From QNYZ01 sp964577615 (GTDB lineage Bacteria > Desulfobacterota > Desulfobacteria > Desulfobacterales > QNYZ01): DNA of 51,448 nt. The stretch covers positions 1 to 51,448 of the forward strand of contig CAZNZW010000017.1 of NCBI GenBank assembly GCA_964577615.1, in the 5' to 3' direction. Below the pieces are notes generated by a model that saw only the letters and a list, made by a program, of their open reading frames with translations, was not told the DNA's origin and searched no databases. This document shows positions 27,734 to 35,875 of the stretch, piece after piece (positions within the stretch are counted from its first letter, which is position 1; each line of letters starts with the position of its first letter). The position numbers were made by a program, and so were the translations under genes.

Positions 27734-28399
27734 GTGAAATTACAGGAAAAAATGGATGCCTATAAAAAGGAAATGCAGGCCCGGGCCCCCAGGGAAGCGC
27801 TTGATATTATGCATCAGGCCACTGAAACGCTCCGCCAGTCCGGTATTTTAAAAAGCGTTGTCAAGCCGGGTGACCCGGCTCCATCATTTCGTCTTGAAAA
27901 CACATCGGGTGATGTGATCAGCATGGGCGACTTGCTATCAAAGGGACCACTGGTGGTGTCGTTTTATCGCGGCAAATGGTGACCATACTGCAATTTAGAG
28001 CTGGACGCTCTAGAAAGAGCCGCCGACGGATTCATCTCTCATGGCGCATCGCTCGTCGCTATTTCCCCCCAGGCTGTCGCGTTTAACCGGGCCATGCAGG
28101 AGGAAAAGAACCTGACCTTTGAAATCTTCAGTGATCCGGGAAATGAAATCGCTGAAAATTACGGAATCAAATATCAGATGCCGAAAGATCTGATCAACGT
28201 GTACACCCGGTTTGGGATCGATATCCCGGCACATAACGGAGATGATTCCTGGACCCTGCCCCTGCCGGCAAGGCTGATTATCGATCCGAATGGCATTGTT
28301 GTCGATGCCGAGATTGGCGTGGATTATACGGTGCGACCTGATCCGATGGATACGCTGGAAAAACTGAAAGCATTTGTGGGCGGACACCCCCCGGCATGA
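27734..28399 (+). CDS. Peroxiredoxin-like selenoprotein (UxxC active site)
   Basis: A 221-residue AhpC/TSA-fold protein read through in-frame TGA 27980-27982. The N-terminal ~55 residues are helical (KMDAYKKEMQARAPREALDIM). The redoxin fold follows: GDPAPSFRLENTSGDVISM, LVVSFYRGKW-U-PYCNLELDAL, then ASLVAISPQ. Relatives carry Cys (W-C-P-Y-C) where the TGA falls, so the product has a U-x2-C redox centre. Both flanking frames are identical and homologous to one protein, and a SECIS hairpin lies 11 nt after the UGA. GTG 27734 has AAGGAG seven bases upstream. It probably reduces peroxides or thiol adducts, alongside the OYE-type reductase. Confidence 0.92.
27994..28014 (+). promoter_or_regulatory. 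Bacterial SECIS hairpin of the peroxiredoxin-like gene
   Basis: UAGAGC pairs perfectly with GCUCUA, extended by U-G and U-A pairs at the base, around the loop UGGAC, 11 nt after UGA. Distance and the G-containing loop match bacterial SelB-binding hairpins, and parallel the fdhA element in this window. Confidence 0.85.
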
Positions 28400-28412
28400 C
28401 CATGAGGACCCA

Positions 28413-28547
28413 ATGGAAACAGAGAAACAATATGGTCAAACACCGACAGAAAAGGCGATGGTCATGGCTTCGAGCTTAAAACAGACCTTTCCGGAACTGT
28501 CCAGTGCCCGGTGCTGTTGTTCAAATGCCACGGGGTGTTTTTACTAG
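28413..28547 (+). CDS. Possible 44-residue cysteine-rich small protein
   Basis: An ORF of 44 codons starting 13 bp after the selenoprotein stop, with GAGGAC about five bases before ATG. The C-terminal end is cysteine-rich (SARCCCSNATGCFY), the rest polar and helical. It lies on the same strand, in line with the TetR-controlled operon. It is too short for sequence statistics to confirm coding, and I recognise no family. Clustered Cys beside a selenoprotein and a flavin reductase suggests a thiol or metal-binding accessory peptide, if real. Confidence 0.4.
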   Translation: METEKQYGQTPTEKAMVMASSLKQTFPELSSARCCCSNATGCFY

Positions 28548-28651
28548 GCCGCTGCTCGAAACAGCAGGCTTTCTTGAAAAGCAGTGAAATGATATGATAA
28601 AATTATAAGCCGCGCAGCGGAATCAAATATATTATCGAGATCGGTGCCAGA

Positions 28652-29383
28652 ATGGACAGAGACGGGACGGGGCAACCACCAGGCGAGTTTGACGTCACCT
28701 GTATCAATAAAAAATTCGGGGCCTACCGGGCGTTATGCGATGTGTCCTTTTCCGTGGTCTCCGGAGAGATCCTCGGCCTGATCGGCCCCAATGGCGCCGG
28801 GAAAACAACTCTGCTCGAATGTATCACCGGGCTGCTGCCGGTGACGGCCGGGACGGTTTCCCGGAAGGGGCGGCCGCTGTCCATCGACGCGCGCAAAGCC
28901 GTTTTCTGGTACCTGCCCGACGCCATCCTGCCTTTTTCCCGGCAGCGGGTCGCCGCGACACTGGTGTTTTTTGATAAAATTACCGGCGCCGGCCGCGACC
29001 GCCACGATTATCTGGTCCACCGGCTGGACCTCACGCCGGTTTTAAACAAATCCTTCAGCGCCCTGTCCAAGGGATACCGGCGCCGGGTTCTGCTTGCCCT
29101 GGCGCTTATGGGACGCCCGCCGGTACTTCTGCTCGACGAGCCGTTTGACGGTCTGGATCTGCGCCAGACGCTGGGGGTGATGGATCTGCTCCGCGATTGC
29201 CGGGCGGGGAAGACAATGATCCTCTCGATTCACCAGTTGACAGAGGCGGAAAAGATCTGTGACCGGTTTCTCCTGCTTGGCCAGGGGCGACTGCTGGGGA
29301 TCGGCACACTGGCGGATCTGCGCCGGCAGACCGGCCTGAGCGGACGGGCGGGGCTGGAGGAGGTGTTTCTTGCCCTTACCTGA
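28652..29383 (+). CDS. ABC transporter ATP-binding protein (GldA/CcmA-like)
   Basis: A 243-residue ABC ATPase. Walker A is GPNGAGKTT, the signature is LSKGYRRRV, Walker B is VLLLDEPFDGLDL, and the switch His lies in ILSIHQLTEAEK. The signature is a variant (LSKGY rather than LSGGQ) common in ABC-2 exporters. Its end overlaps the permease start by 14 bp, so the two are translationally coupled and form one exporter. The substrate is unknown; the permease suggests the gliding-type GldAFG group. Confidence 0.93.
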   Translation: MDRDGTGQPPGEFDVTCINKKFGAYRALCDVSFSVVSGEILGLIGPNGAGKTTLLECITGLLPVTAGTVSRKGRPLSIDARKAVFWYLPDAILPFSRQRVAATLVFFDKITGAGRDRHDYLVHRLDLTPVLNKSFSALSKGYRRRVLLALALMGRPPVLLLDEPFDGLDLRQTLGVMDLLRDCRAGKTMILSIHQLTEAEKICDRFLLLGQGRLLGIGTLADLRRQTGLSGRAGLEEVFLALT

Positions 29384-30725
29384 TTCATTCCCGGAACCCT
29401 GCCGGCCGGGGCATCCGGCCCGCCAGATGCTGGTCCAGGAAATACGCGGGCTGGCGGCTTCACCCGCGCCCTGGATCCTGTTTGTCGTTGTATCGCTGCT
29501 TGTGGGGTACAGTTTTATTCAGGCGGTGGATCTTTTTGCACGGGCCAGCCGGACCGCCCGGTCGTATCCGGAACTGGCCGCGGGGATGAATCCGCTGGAC
29601 GGAATTTTTGTGCCGACCTTCGGGGCCTATTATCTGGCCCAGACGCTGCTTCTGCCTTTTGTCGCTATCCGGCTGATCGGCCTGGACAAGCAGAGCGGCG
29701 TGCTCAAGCTGCTGCTGCAGCTTCCCCTGTCACCAGTGTTGCTCGGCGGCCTGAAAATACTGGCCATGGGCATTGTCTGGGGAATCAGCATGATACCGGC
29801 TGGACTGGCGCTGATCATGTGGCAGGCGCAGGGGGGGCATGTATACTATCCGGAAATCGCCGGCCTGATTCTCGGTCATGGCCTGTATGCCCTGACGGTA
29901 ATTACCCTGGCCATGTTTGCCGCCGCCATCACCAATGCCCTGCCCACGGCGGCGATCTGCTGCCTGTCCGTGACGCTGGGGTCATGGGTGATTGATTTTG
30001 CCGCCGCCGGTCATGGCGGGCTTCTGGGGGCGCTGGGCGGGTTTTCTCTGACCAGCCGGCTGCGCGAATTTGAAACCGGGCTGCTTTCGTTATCCGGGGG
30101 AGCCGCCTTTCTGCTGCCGGCCCTTCTCTTTTTTAGCCTGACCGTCATATGGCTGCACCCCGGCCGGCGACCGGTTGTTAAGATCGGAAAATCTCTGGCG
30201 GTCACGGCGGGTCTGGCCATTGGCGCCTGGATCATCTGGGCGGTCCCCGGTTCCCTGGACGTTACCGAAAACCATCGGCACTCATTCAGCGTAACTGATA
30301 CCAGGGCCCTGGGGCAATTATCGGAGCCATTGACGATCACCGTGCATCTTGATCCCCGGGACAGCCGGCTGCATGACCTGAGCCGGGACCTTCTGGGGAA
30401 GCTGCGGCGGAGCGTGTCGGATTTGAAAATAAAGATCGTATCGCCGGCGTCTGGCGGTATGTTCCAGGCTGCTGAAGATGATAAATATGGCCTGATCGAA
30501 ATCACCTGTCATGGGAAAACCGATCAGAGCTATTCGAACAGCGCCGGGGAAATTCTACCGATCATCTACCATCTGGCCGGGATCCAGGTTGTTTCCGAAG
30601 CGGCACCGGTGTATCCGGGCTATCCGCTGGTAACGGATGCGGCCGCCGGCGGGTGGGGGTTTTACCTTCTGCTGCCGCTTCTGTTTGCGGGTGCCGGTAT
30701 ATACAGCTACCGGGGAAAGTGGTAG
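29370..30725 (+). CDS. ABC-2 permease with GldG-like extracytoplasmic domain
   Basis: A 451-residue membrane protein. Seven hydrophobic segments occupy roughly residues 35-310 and one closes the C-terminus (WGFYLLLPLLFAGAGIYSY). Between the seventh and eighth is a ~150-residue extracytoplasmic domain resembling GldG (TENHRHSFSVTDTRALGQL, then LTITVHLD and LLGKLRRSVSDLKIKIVSP). This looks like a GldF-GldG fusion. The TTG start is supported by GGAGGAGG six to eight bases upstream and overlaps the ATPase stop; the next ATG (29427) has no ribosome binding site. Such systems act in envelope export; the name does not prove gliding. Confidence 0.8.
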   Translation: MPLPDSFPEPCRPGHPARQMLVQEIRGLAASPAPWILFVVVSLLVGYSFIQAVDLFARASRTARSYPELAAGMNPLDGIFVPTFGAYYLAQTLLLPFVAIRLIGLDKQSGVLKLLLQLPLSPVLLGGLKILAMGIVWGISMIPAGLALIMWQAQGGHVYYPEIAGLILGHGLYALTVITLAMFAAAITNALPTAAICCLSVTLGSWVIDFAAAGHGGLLGALGGFSLTSRLREFETGLLSLSGGAAFLLPALLFFSLTVIWLHPGRRPVVKIGKSLAVTAGLAIGAWIIWAVPGSLDVTENHRHSFSVTDTRALGQLSEPLTITVHLDPRDSRLHDLSRDLLGKLRRSVSDLKIKIVSPASGGMFQAAEDDKYGLIEITCHGKTDQSYSNSAGEILPIIYHLAGIQVVSEAAPVYPGYPLVTDAAAGGWGFYLLLPLLFAGAGIYSYRGKW

Positions 30726-30799
30726 GCTTTACGTCGTCAAAATCGGCCGGGTGGTGTTGGCTTTGCTGATAACCCCTGTATGTGATGGAGGAATGCGCC

Positions 30800-31648
30800 A
30801 TGAAAAAAAGAAGCAAAGCAGGCATGGGAATACTTGTTTTACTGTTTGTGATCGGTGGAAGTGTTTATCTGGTCAAGTTTCGCCCGGCCACCGCACCGTC
30901 GCAGCTTGAATATCTGGCCGATGCCGGGGCGGCGTCGATAACGCTGGTGGGTGCGGCCCGGGCCGATGAAGCCGCTCAGGGAAACAGAGGTGTCCGGCGG
31001 GAAAACGGATCGGTCATTTTTGATTTTTCCGGTGAAACCGTCGGCGCGCCGCCGAAATCTTTTTCCGCCGCCGTGGGCAACTGGATCATTGGCCGGGATG
31101 GCGAGAACACCGTCCTTGTGGTGGATGGCCGCAAGTGGCAGCGGGGGGTCGCTTCGGCGGGGCTGGCGGATAAGGCGCGGGCGCTGTACGGCGAGCGATA
31201 CGCGGAGTTTCTCGATAATGTCACGGCCTATGCCTATTTCCCCTTTGCCGTGGCCGGCAGCGTGGATCATTTTACCAATGGTGAGGTGACGGTCCGGTTC
31301 AAGGCCATTGCCGGCCGGATCGACCAGGGGGCGGGAATTTTATTTGACCTGAAACCCGATGGCGACTACTACGCCCTGCGCGCCAATCCGCTGGAAAACA
31401 ACCTGGTCCTCTGGCGTTACAGGCGGGGCCGCCGCAGTTCGGTGAGCTGGGTGCGGCATGTCAACACGCCGACGCGCAGGTGGCATACCCTTCGGCTGAC
31501 GGTGGACGGCCGGCTGATCAAGGGATATGTAAACGGCAAACAATACCTTTCCCAGCGCCTGCCCGCGCCGGTGGCCGGCAAAGTCGGCCTCTGGACCAAG
31601 GCGGACAGCGTGGTTTATTTTGATGATTACCGGGTAACGGCAAAATAG
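30800..31648 (+). CDS. Membrane-anchored/secreted concanavalin-like (LamG/DUF1080-type) protein
   Basis: A 282-residue protein with an N-terminal signal anchor (MKKRSKAGMGILVLLFVIGGSVYLVKF). The rest is beta-rich and ends with the jelly-roll pattern of LamG/3-keto-disaccharide-hydrolase-like domains (GNWIIGRDGENTVLVVDG, GAGILFDLKPDGDYYALR, WHTLRLTVDGRLIKGYVNG, KVGLWTKADSVVYFDDYRV). ATG 30800 with GGAGG eight bases upstream is preferred to the in-frame ATG 30782. It follows the ABC permease by 74 bp and is probably co-transcribed, perhaps as an extracytoplasmic glycan-binding partner. No catalytic residues can be assigned. Confidence 0.65.
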   Translation: MKKRSKAGMGILVLLFVIGGSVYLVKFRPATAPSQLEYLADAGAASITLVGAARADEAAQGNRGVRRENGSVIFDFSGETVGAPPKSFSAAVGNWIIGRDGENTVLVVDGRKWQRGVASAGLADKARALYGERYAEFLDNVTAYAYFPFAVAGSVDHFTNGEVTVRFKAIAGRIDQGAGILFDLKPDGDYYALRANPLENNLVLWRYRRGRRSSVSWVRHVNTPTRRWHTLRLTVDGRLIKGYVNGKQYLSQRLPAPVAGKVGLWTKADSVVYFDDYRVTAK

Positions 31649-31753
31649 GCGCAAAAAACCGGGGCCGCCGATCGCTGGCGACCGAACGGAACAGAGGGTA
31701 TCCCCTTGGGGGGCAGCCGTTATCGGGCGTAAAACCGGCGGCGGGTATTCTCC

Positions 31754-33466
31754 TCAGGTGAGCGCATATTTTTTGTTGCTGTTTTTCAGCATCCCGTACC
31801 CCCCCTGGAGATTTTTTGTTTTGGTAATACCCTTTTCACGCAACACCAGCTGCGCTTCATAGGAGCGCGGGCCGGTGTCGCAGAGCAGGCAGAAAGAATC
31901 GTCGGCTGACAATTCGCCGATGCGCGAAACCAGCTCATTTTGCGGGATATTGATCCAGCGATCGCCATATTTTTTCCTGAAGGGGGCCGATTCTTTCTTC
32001 CCGCGAACATCCAGCACGTTTATTTTATTGTCATCAAATAAAGTGGTAAATCTGTCCACATCAACAGGGACATTGTACCCCCGGATGATATTATCCAGCG
32101 CATTCGCAGCGTTATTGACGATATCCATGGCGGATGCCAGCGGCGGGGCGTAAGACACTTCGAGGTTGGATATCGCATCAACATCCGCACCGTAAGGCAG
32201 AAGGACGGCCACGGCATCTACCCGTGCCTTTACCGCATCGCCGTTTGAACCCAATGCTTCAATGCCCAGTATTTTGCGACTGGCCCGATCGGCGATCAGT
32301 TTCAGGTACATGAGTTCGTGGGTCGGATAAAAGTGGGCCCGATCGGACTGGACGACCAATGAATAAACGGGATCAAAACCGGCGGCTTCGGCCTGTTTAA
32401 CGGTCAGGCCCGCGCGGGCAATCCCCACATCGAACACCTTGAGGCAAAACGACCCAACGGTGCCTTTAAACAAAGCGCGGCCGCCATTAATATTCGTACC
32501 AATTATCCGCCCCTGGCGGTTGGCCAGTGATCCCAGCGGCATGGGAATCCGCTGACCGCTGATAAGGTGGGTTAATTCGACACAGTCTCCGCCTGCGAAT
32601 ATGTCCGGATCGGTCGTCCGCATGCACTGATCGACCAGGATACCTCCAAAACTTCCCGTGGCAAGTCCCGACGACTTCGCCAGAAGAGAATTGGGCCGCA
32701 CGCCAATTGCCATAATAACCAGGTCGCAGGGAATAAGCGATCGGGTTGTCTTGACCCCGGTCACCCCGGTCTGAGGGTCCCCCGTAATTTCAGTGACGCT
32801 TTCAGAAAGCAATACCCGCACCCCGTTTTCTATCATGTGATTTTCTATCAGGGTAGACATGTCCCCGCCAAAGGCGGGTAGTAAAAGCTGATCAACCATT
32901 TCCACCAGGGTTGTTTCAACCCCCCAGAGATCGGTCAGGGCCTCTGCCATTTCAACGCCGATGGCGCCCCCGCCGATGACAACCGCCCTGTTCACTTTTC
33001 CGGCGGATAGAAGATCTTTTATTTTTTTGGCATGGTGAAGGTTGGACACAACCGTCACCCCCGGTAAATCGGCCCCGGGTATGGGAGGGGCAACCGGCGT
33101 TGCCCCCGTGGCAAGCACCAGTTTGTCGTAAGGCAACACTTCGGAAACACCTGTCGTGGTATGACGGACTGAGACTTTTTTGTCCTTTCGGTTTATCTCC
33201 AGGACCTCCGTGTTGCAGATAATTTTTACGCCTTTACACGCGTCAAAAAACTTTTCATCACGGATTGCATGAGAGCTGGTGGAATATAGGTTTTCAAGGT
33301 CAGAGACATCTCCACCCACATAATACGGGATACCACAGCCGCCGTAAGAAATAAGATCGTCTTTATCGATAATGGTAACGCACGCCCCGGGGTTCAGGCG
33401 TTTCAGGCGGCAGGCGACTTTAGGCCCGAGGGCGACAGCGCCAATAACAATGACATTAAGCGGCAT
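31754..33466 (-). CDS. CoA-disulfide/persulfide reductase with C-terminal rhodanese
   Basis: A 570-residue flavoprotein of the CoA-disulfide reductase / NADH-dependent persulfide reductase type. The FAD Rossmann is at the start (VIVIGAVALGPKVACR), the single redox Cys is Cys44 in SYGGCGIPYYVGG, the NAD Rossmann is VVIGGGAIGVEMAEAL, and FAGGDCVEL closes the FAD site. The dimerisation domain precedes a rhodanese domain (~residues 465-570) with an intact loop CDTGPRS, Cys529. It should reduce CoA or protein persulfides with NAD(P)H, releasing sulfide. ATG 33466 with GGAGAG upstream is preferred over a 40-residue longer frame. It lies just beyond the Qmo-like operon, with its own leader, suggesting a shared sulfur function. 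Confidence 0.88.
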   Translation of the reverse strand: MPLNVIVIGAVALGPKVACRLKRLNPGACVTIIDKDDLISYGGCGIPYYVGGDVSDLENLYSTSSHAIRDEKFFDACKGVKIICNTEVLEINRKDKKVSVRHTTTGVSEVLPYDKLVLATGATPVAPPIPGADLPGVTVVSNLHHAKKIKDLLSAGKVNRAVVIGGGAIGVEMAEALTDLWGVETTLVEMVDQLLLPAFGGDMSTLIENHMIENGVRVLLSESVTEITGDPQTGVTGVKTTRSLIPCDLVIMAIGVRPNSLLAKSSGLATGSFGGILVDQCMRTTDPDIFAGGDCVELTHLISGQRIPMPLGSLANRQGRIIGTNINGGRALFKGTVGSFCLKVFDVGIARAGLTVKQAEAAGFDPVYSLVVQSDRAHFYPTHELMYLKLIADRASRKILGIEALGSNGDAVKARVDAVAVLLPYGADVDAISNLEVSYAPPLASAMDIVNNAANALDNIIRGYNVPVDVDRFTTLFDDNKINVLDVRGKKESAPFRKKYGDRWINIPQNELVSRIGELSADDSFCLLCDTGPRSYEAQLVLREKGITKTKNLQGGYGMLKNSNKKYALT

Positions 33467-33757
33467 GGGGTGACTCTCCAGTAGTAGATTTAAAAATGTA
33501 AACCATTGCCATGGAATCTGGATTCGGCTGCATGGCAGAATATGACCAACACGAACACTGCCCGTTTCAGATACAAGCAGAGACATGGCCCGGCTGTCAA
33601 GCGTGTTTCGATTTCATAAAATGATTATTATAATGCAAAAATTTTCAATAGATAGTTTCCGGACCTTTATGCGGGGAGGATAAAGCAGGGAAGATCGCTC
33701 AGATCATCTTTAATAAATAAGAAAGAAACGTGTCGTATTTATCCGGACAGTACGCAA

Positions 33758-33787
33758 ACGACCGCGCACCCGAAAGTGCACGGTCGT
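33758..33787 (-). terminator. Hairpin terminator candidate after the Qmo-like operon
   Basis: ACGACCG pairs with CGGTCGT and GCAC with GTGC, around the loop CCGAAA with one internal mismatch. It starts 44 bp after the dsrE-like stop. The following T tract on the minus strand is short (TTTG), so it may terminate weakly or only protect the 3' end. Confidence 0.5.
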
Positions 33788-33830
33788 GGGTTTTCAAATT
33801 TCATTGAGCGCAGCCGCTGTGTATCCGATC

Positions 33831-34205
33831 CTAAAAGACCAGAACGGCATCGGCCGCAATCGCCATGACGTTGACTTCTCCACCGGCTGTTGTTTTGGAC
33901 CCCTCAATCAGGTCCGATTCATCGATGTTGCGTTCCTTGATGCAGGGCGCGCACACCCGCAGTGTCCCTCCCAGCGCCAGAAAATCATCCATCAGTTTTT
34001 TCATGTGCGGAAATCCGCCGCCGCGCAGCATTGTTTCGATATATCCTTTCTTGGCAAGATAGACGCCGTTTCCCTGGAGAACGATCGTCGCTTTAATATC
34101 CATTGCCAGAGCCCCGCCGGCAAGCACAAACGGCATGGATGCTTTTTCCGGGTCATCTCCAGCATATGTATCAATATACAAGATTGATTCTTCTTTGTCG
34201 GCCAT
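33831..34205 (-). CDS. DsrE-family sulfur carrier protein
   Basis: A 124-residue DsrE/DsrF-like protein. The family layout is visible: an N-terminal strand (ESILYIDTY), the AGGALAMDIKATIVLQGNGVYL segment, and the conserved cysteine in GTLRVCAPCIKERNI, where Cys binds persulfide sulfur in characterised DsrE proteins. Two cysteines are spaced C-x2-C. AAAGGAG precedes ATG 34205. It is the last gene of the leftward operon, 36 bp after the QmoC-like gene. It probably receives or delivers sulfane sulfur from or to TusA. No DsrF or DsrH partner is present. Confidence 0.88.
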   Translation of the reverse strand: MADKEESILYIDTYAGDDPEKASMPFVLAGGALAMDIKATIVLQGNGVYLAKKGYIETMLRGGGFPHMKKLMDDFLALGGTLRVCAPCIKERNIDESDLIEGSKTTAGGEVNVMAIAADAVLVF

Positions 34206-34241
34206 CAGGTAAAATCTCCTTTCATCAGTTAAGTATGATAA

Positions 34242-35405
34242 TTAATTCTGCAATGCACGTTCACGAACGCGAATTAAATATTGGATCAGCGGGCGGTAAA
34301 GCTGATGTGTCCATTTGGCGAAGGGCACTTCAATCACCAGCATGGGCACAGCGATCATCAGATGAATGACGTAAATATAATAAGTTGTCAAGGGCCATGC
34401 CAGCAGTCGGGTCAGGTGAATGAGGATGCCGGTGAACGTCGTCAGCCACAACAGGATGAGAAACGCCCAGTCCGAGGAGTGGGAATGTTCGTAAACCGGC
34501 TTGGTTTTTTTCAATCGTCCTACAATGGCAATGGTGACGCCGTAGAGAATCGCAAACGTGGCATAATAGCCGATCAGCCGGACCGGATGCCATAAAGGAT
34601 ATATTTCATCCCGTTGAAACCAGCGGATCCCCAGAACGACAAGGATAAAAATCGAAGAATAACCGGTCATGATCAACAAATGGATAAACCATTGTTTTCG
34701 TTGAGAGGCGGTCCCGCAGGCATTGAACTGTTTCTGGGTTAAAAAATGGACGATGAATTCTTTGGCCTCTCTGATATACAGGGGCAGGGGAATTCCCCAG
34801 ATAATCCGGTTTTGAAACTGCTGCTTGCCGCTTTGGTCCAGCTCGGGGTATTGCCCGGGGTCTCCCATGACGCCTTTGAACATCCGAAAAGCATTGGTCA
34901 AAAGGAAAAAGGAAAGCACGGCGAGCATAATGAGGTCGAGTATTTCAATGACCCGGTTGGGGGCAAAAACATTCAGGGCCACCCGGTCGGTCAGCATGGG
35001 GCCGTGGTAGACGTAGAAGCCGAGACCCACCAGTCCGGCCACGACAAGAATGGCCATGACTTCGAAAAGCTTGGACGTATAAAACAGCCGGGAGATACCC
35101 GTCCAGTCGTACAGGGATGTCAGATAGCGCCGCAGGCCCATCATCACTTCACCGGGGTTTGCCTGGCGCGGGCAGGTATCCGAACAATCCCCGCAATAGT
35201 AGCAGAGCCACGGTTCCGGGCTTTGCATCAACTTATCCTTGGCGCCCAGCTGCAGATAGCGGATGGCTTTGCGGGGAAACGGCGTGGCTTCGGTAGATAA
35301 CGAACAAACCGCCGTGCAGTTACCGCAGTTAAAGCATGTTTTGGCATCCTCGACGCCAAACTTTTTAAGGCTCAATAATAACTCGGGTTGAATGGCTGTA
35401 CCCAT
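34242..35405 (-). CDS. QmoC-like membrane subunit (HdrC-HdrE fusion)
   Basis: A 387-residue fusion of an HdrC-like diferredoxin and a NarI/HdrE-like membrane domain, as in QmoC of sulfate reducers. Cysteine motifs CFNCGNC-x3-C and CYYCGDC-x3-C bind two 4Fe-4S clusters near residues 25-105. Six hydrophobic helices follow (LFEVMAILVVAGLVGLGFYVY, VIEILDLIMLAVLSFFLL, HLLIMTGYSSIFILVVLG, IGYYATFAILYGVTIAIV, WAFLILLWLTTFTGILIHL, IYVIHLMIAVPMLVIEV), with His residues suited to heme b. It should exchange electrons with menaquinone. ATG 35405 has GGAG six bases upstream and is preferred to GTG 35417. No aprAB neighbours are present. Confidence 0.88.
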   Translation of the reverse strand: MGTAIQPELLLSLKKFGVEDAKTCFNCGNCTAVCSLSTEATPFPRKAIRYLQLGAKDKLMQSPEPWLCYYCGDCSDTCPRQANPGEVMMGLRRYLTSLYDWTGISRLFYTSKLFEVMAILVVAGLVGLGFYVYHGPMLTDRVALNVFAPNRVIEILDLIMLAVLSFFLLTNAFRMFKGVMGDPGQYPELDQSGKQQFQNRIIWGIPLPLYIREAKEFIVHFLTQKQFNACGTASQRKQWFIHLLIMTGYSSIFILVVLGIRWFQRDEIYPLWHPVRLIGYYATFAILYGVTIAIVGRLKKTKPVYEHSHSSDWAFLILLWLTTFTGILIHLTRLLAWPLTTYYIYVIHLMIAVPMLVIEVPFAKWTHQLYRPLIQYLIRVRERALQN

Positions 35406-35481
35406 TTTTTTCTCCACGTAAGGCCTGATGTTGGTTGATACGAAAATACAAGCCGGATGTTACCGGCAGGGCGGATTTATT

Positions 35482-35775
35482 TTATTTCGCGTCAATGAGT
35501 TCGTATTTGAAATAATCCCCATCTTTGGCCCCTTCGGCGATCAGGCCATATTTTTTCAATGTCGCGACATAGACAAGCGTCCGGGAAGGAGACATGCCCG
35601 CTGCCGACGCGATTTCAGGGATTGTTTTCCCGCCGCCGGCCATGGCTTCCCGAATCGATTTAATGTCTTTGTTCTGTGACTTGATGGCGCTGCGGGCGCG
35701 ATTTACCGCTGCCTTGCGCTGTTCGCGCAATGCTTTCATCTCATTCTTGCCGGTCTGTTTTTTGTTTTCACTCAT
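35482..35775 (-). CDS. Small winged-helix protein inside the Qmo-like operon
   Basis: A 97-residue protein with a very basic, helical N-terminal half (KALREQRKAAVNRARSAIKSQNKDIKSI) and a C-terminal winged-helix-like half (TIPEIASAAGMSPSRTLVYVATLKKYGLIAEGAK). AAAGGAAG lies upstream of ATG. It sits between the second HdrA-like gene (100 bp) and the QmoC-like gene (76 bp). It may bind DNA or RNA and provide local feedback; no metal or thiol ligands are visible. Sure of the fold type, unsure of function. Confidence 0.7.
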   Translation of the reverse strand: MSENKKQTGKNEMKALREQRKAAVNRARSAIKSQNKDIKSIREAMAGGGKTIPEIASAAGMSPSRTLVYVATLKKYGLIAEGAKDGDYFKYELIDAK

Positions 35776-35875
35776 CTTGACACTGCTTCCTTTGGACGGG
35801 GCCAGCCTGGGCCCCCGTTTTTATGCATCGCCAATCCCTGGAGACGCACAGATAGAGAGAGGTGTGGGCGGATAT

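Noticed and set aside
27980..27982. Peroxiredoxin-like gene as a pseudogene
   Set aside because: TGA replaces the active-site Cys of the family and is followed by a SECIS hairpin; both halves are otherwise intact.
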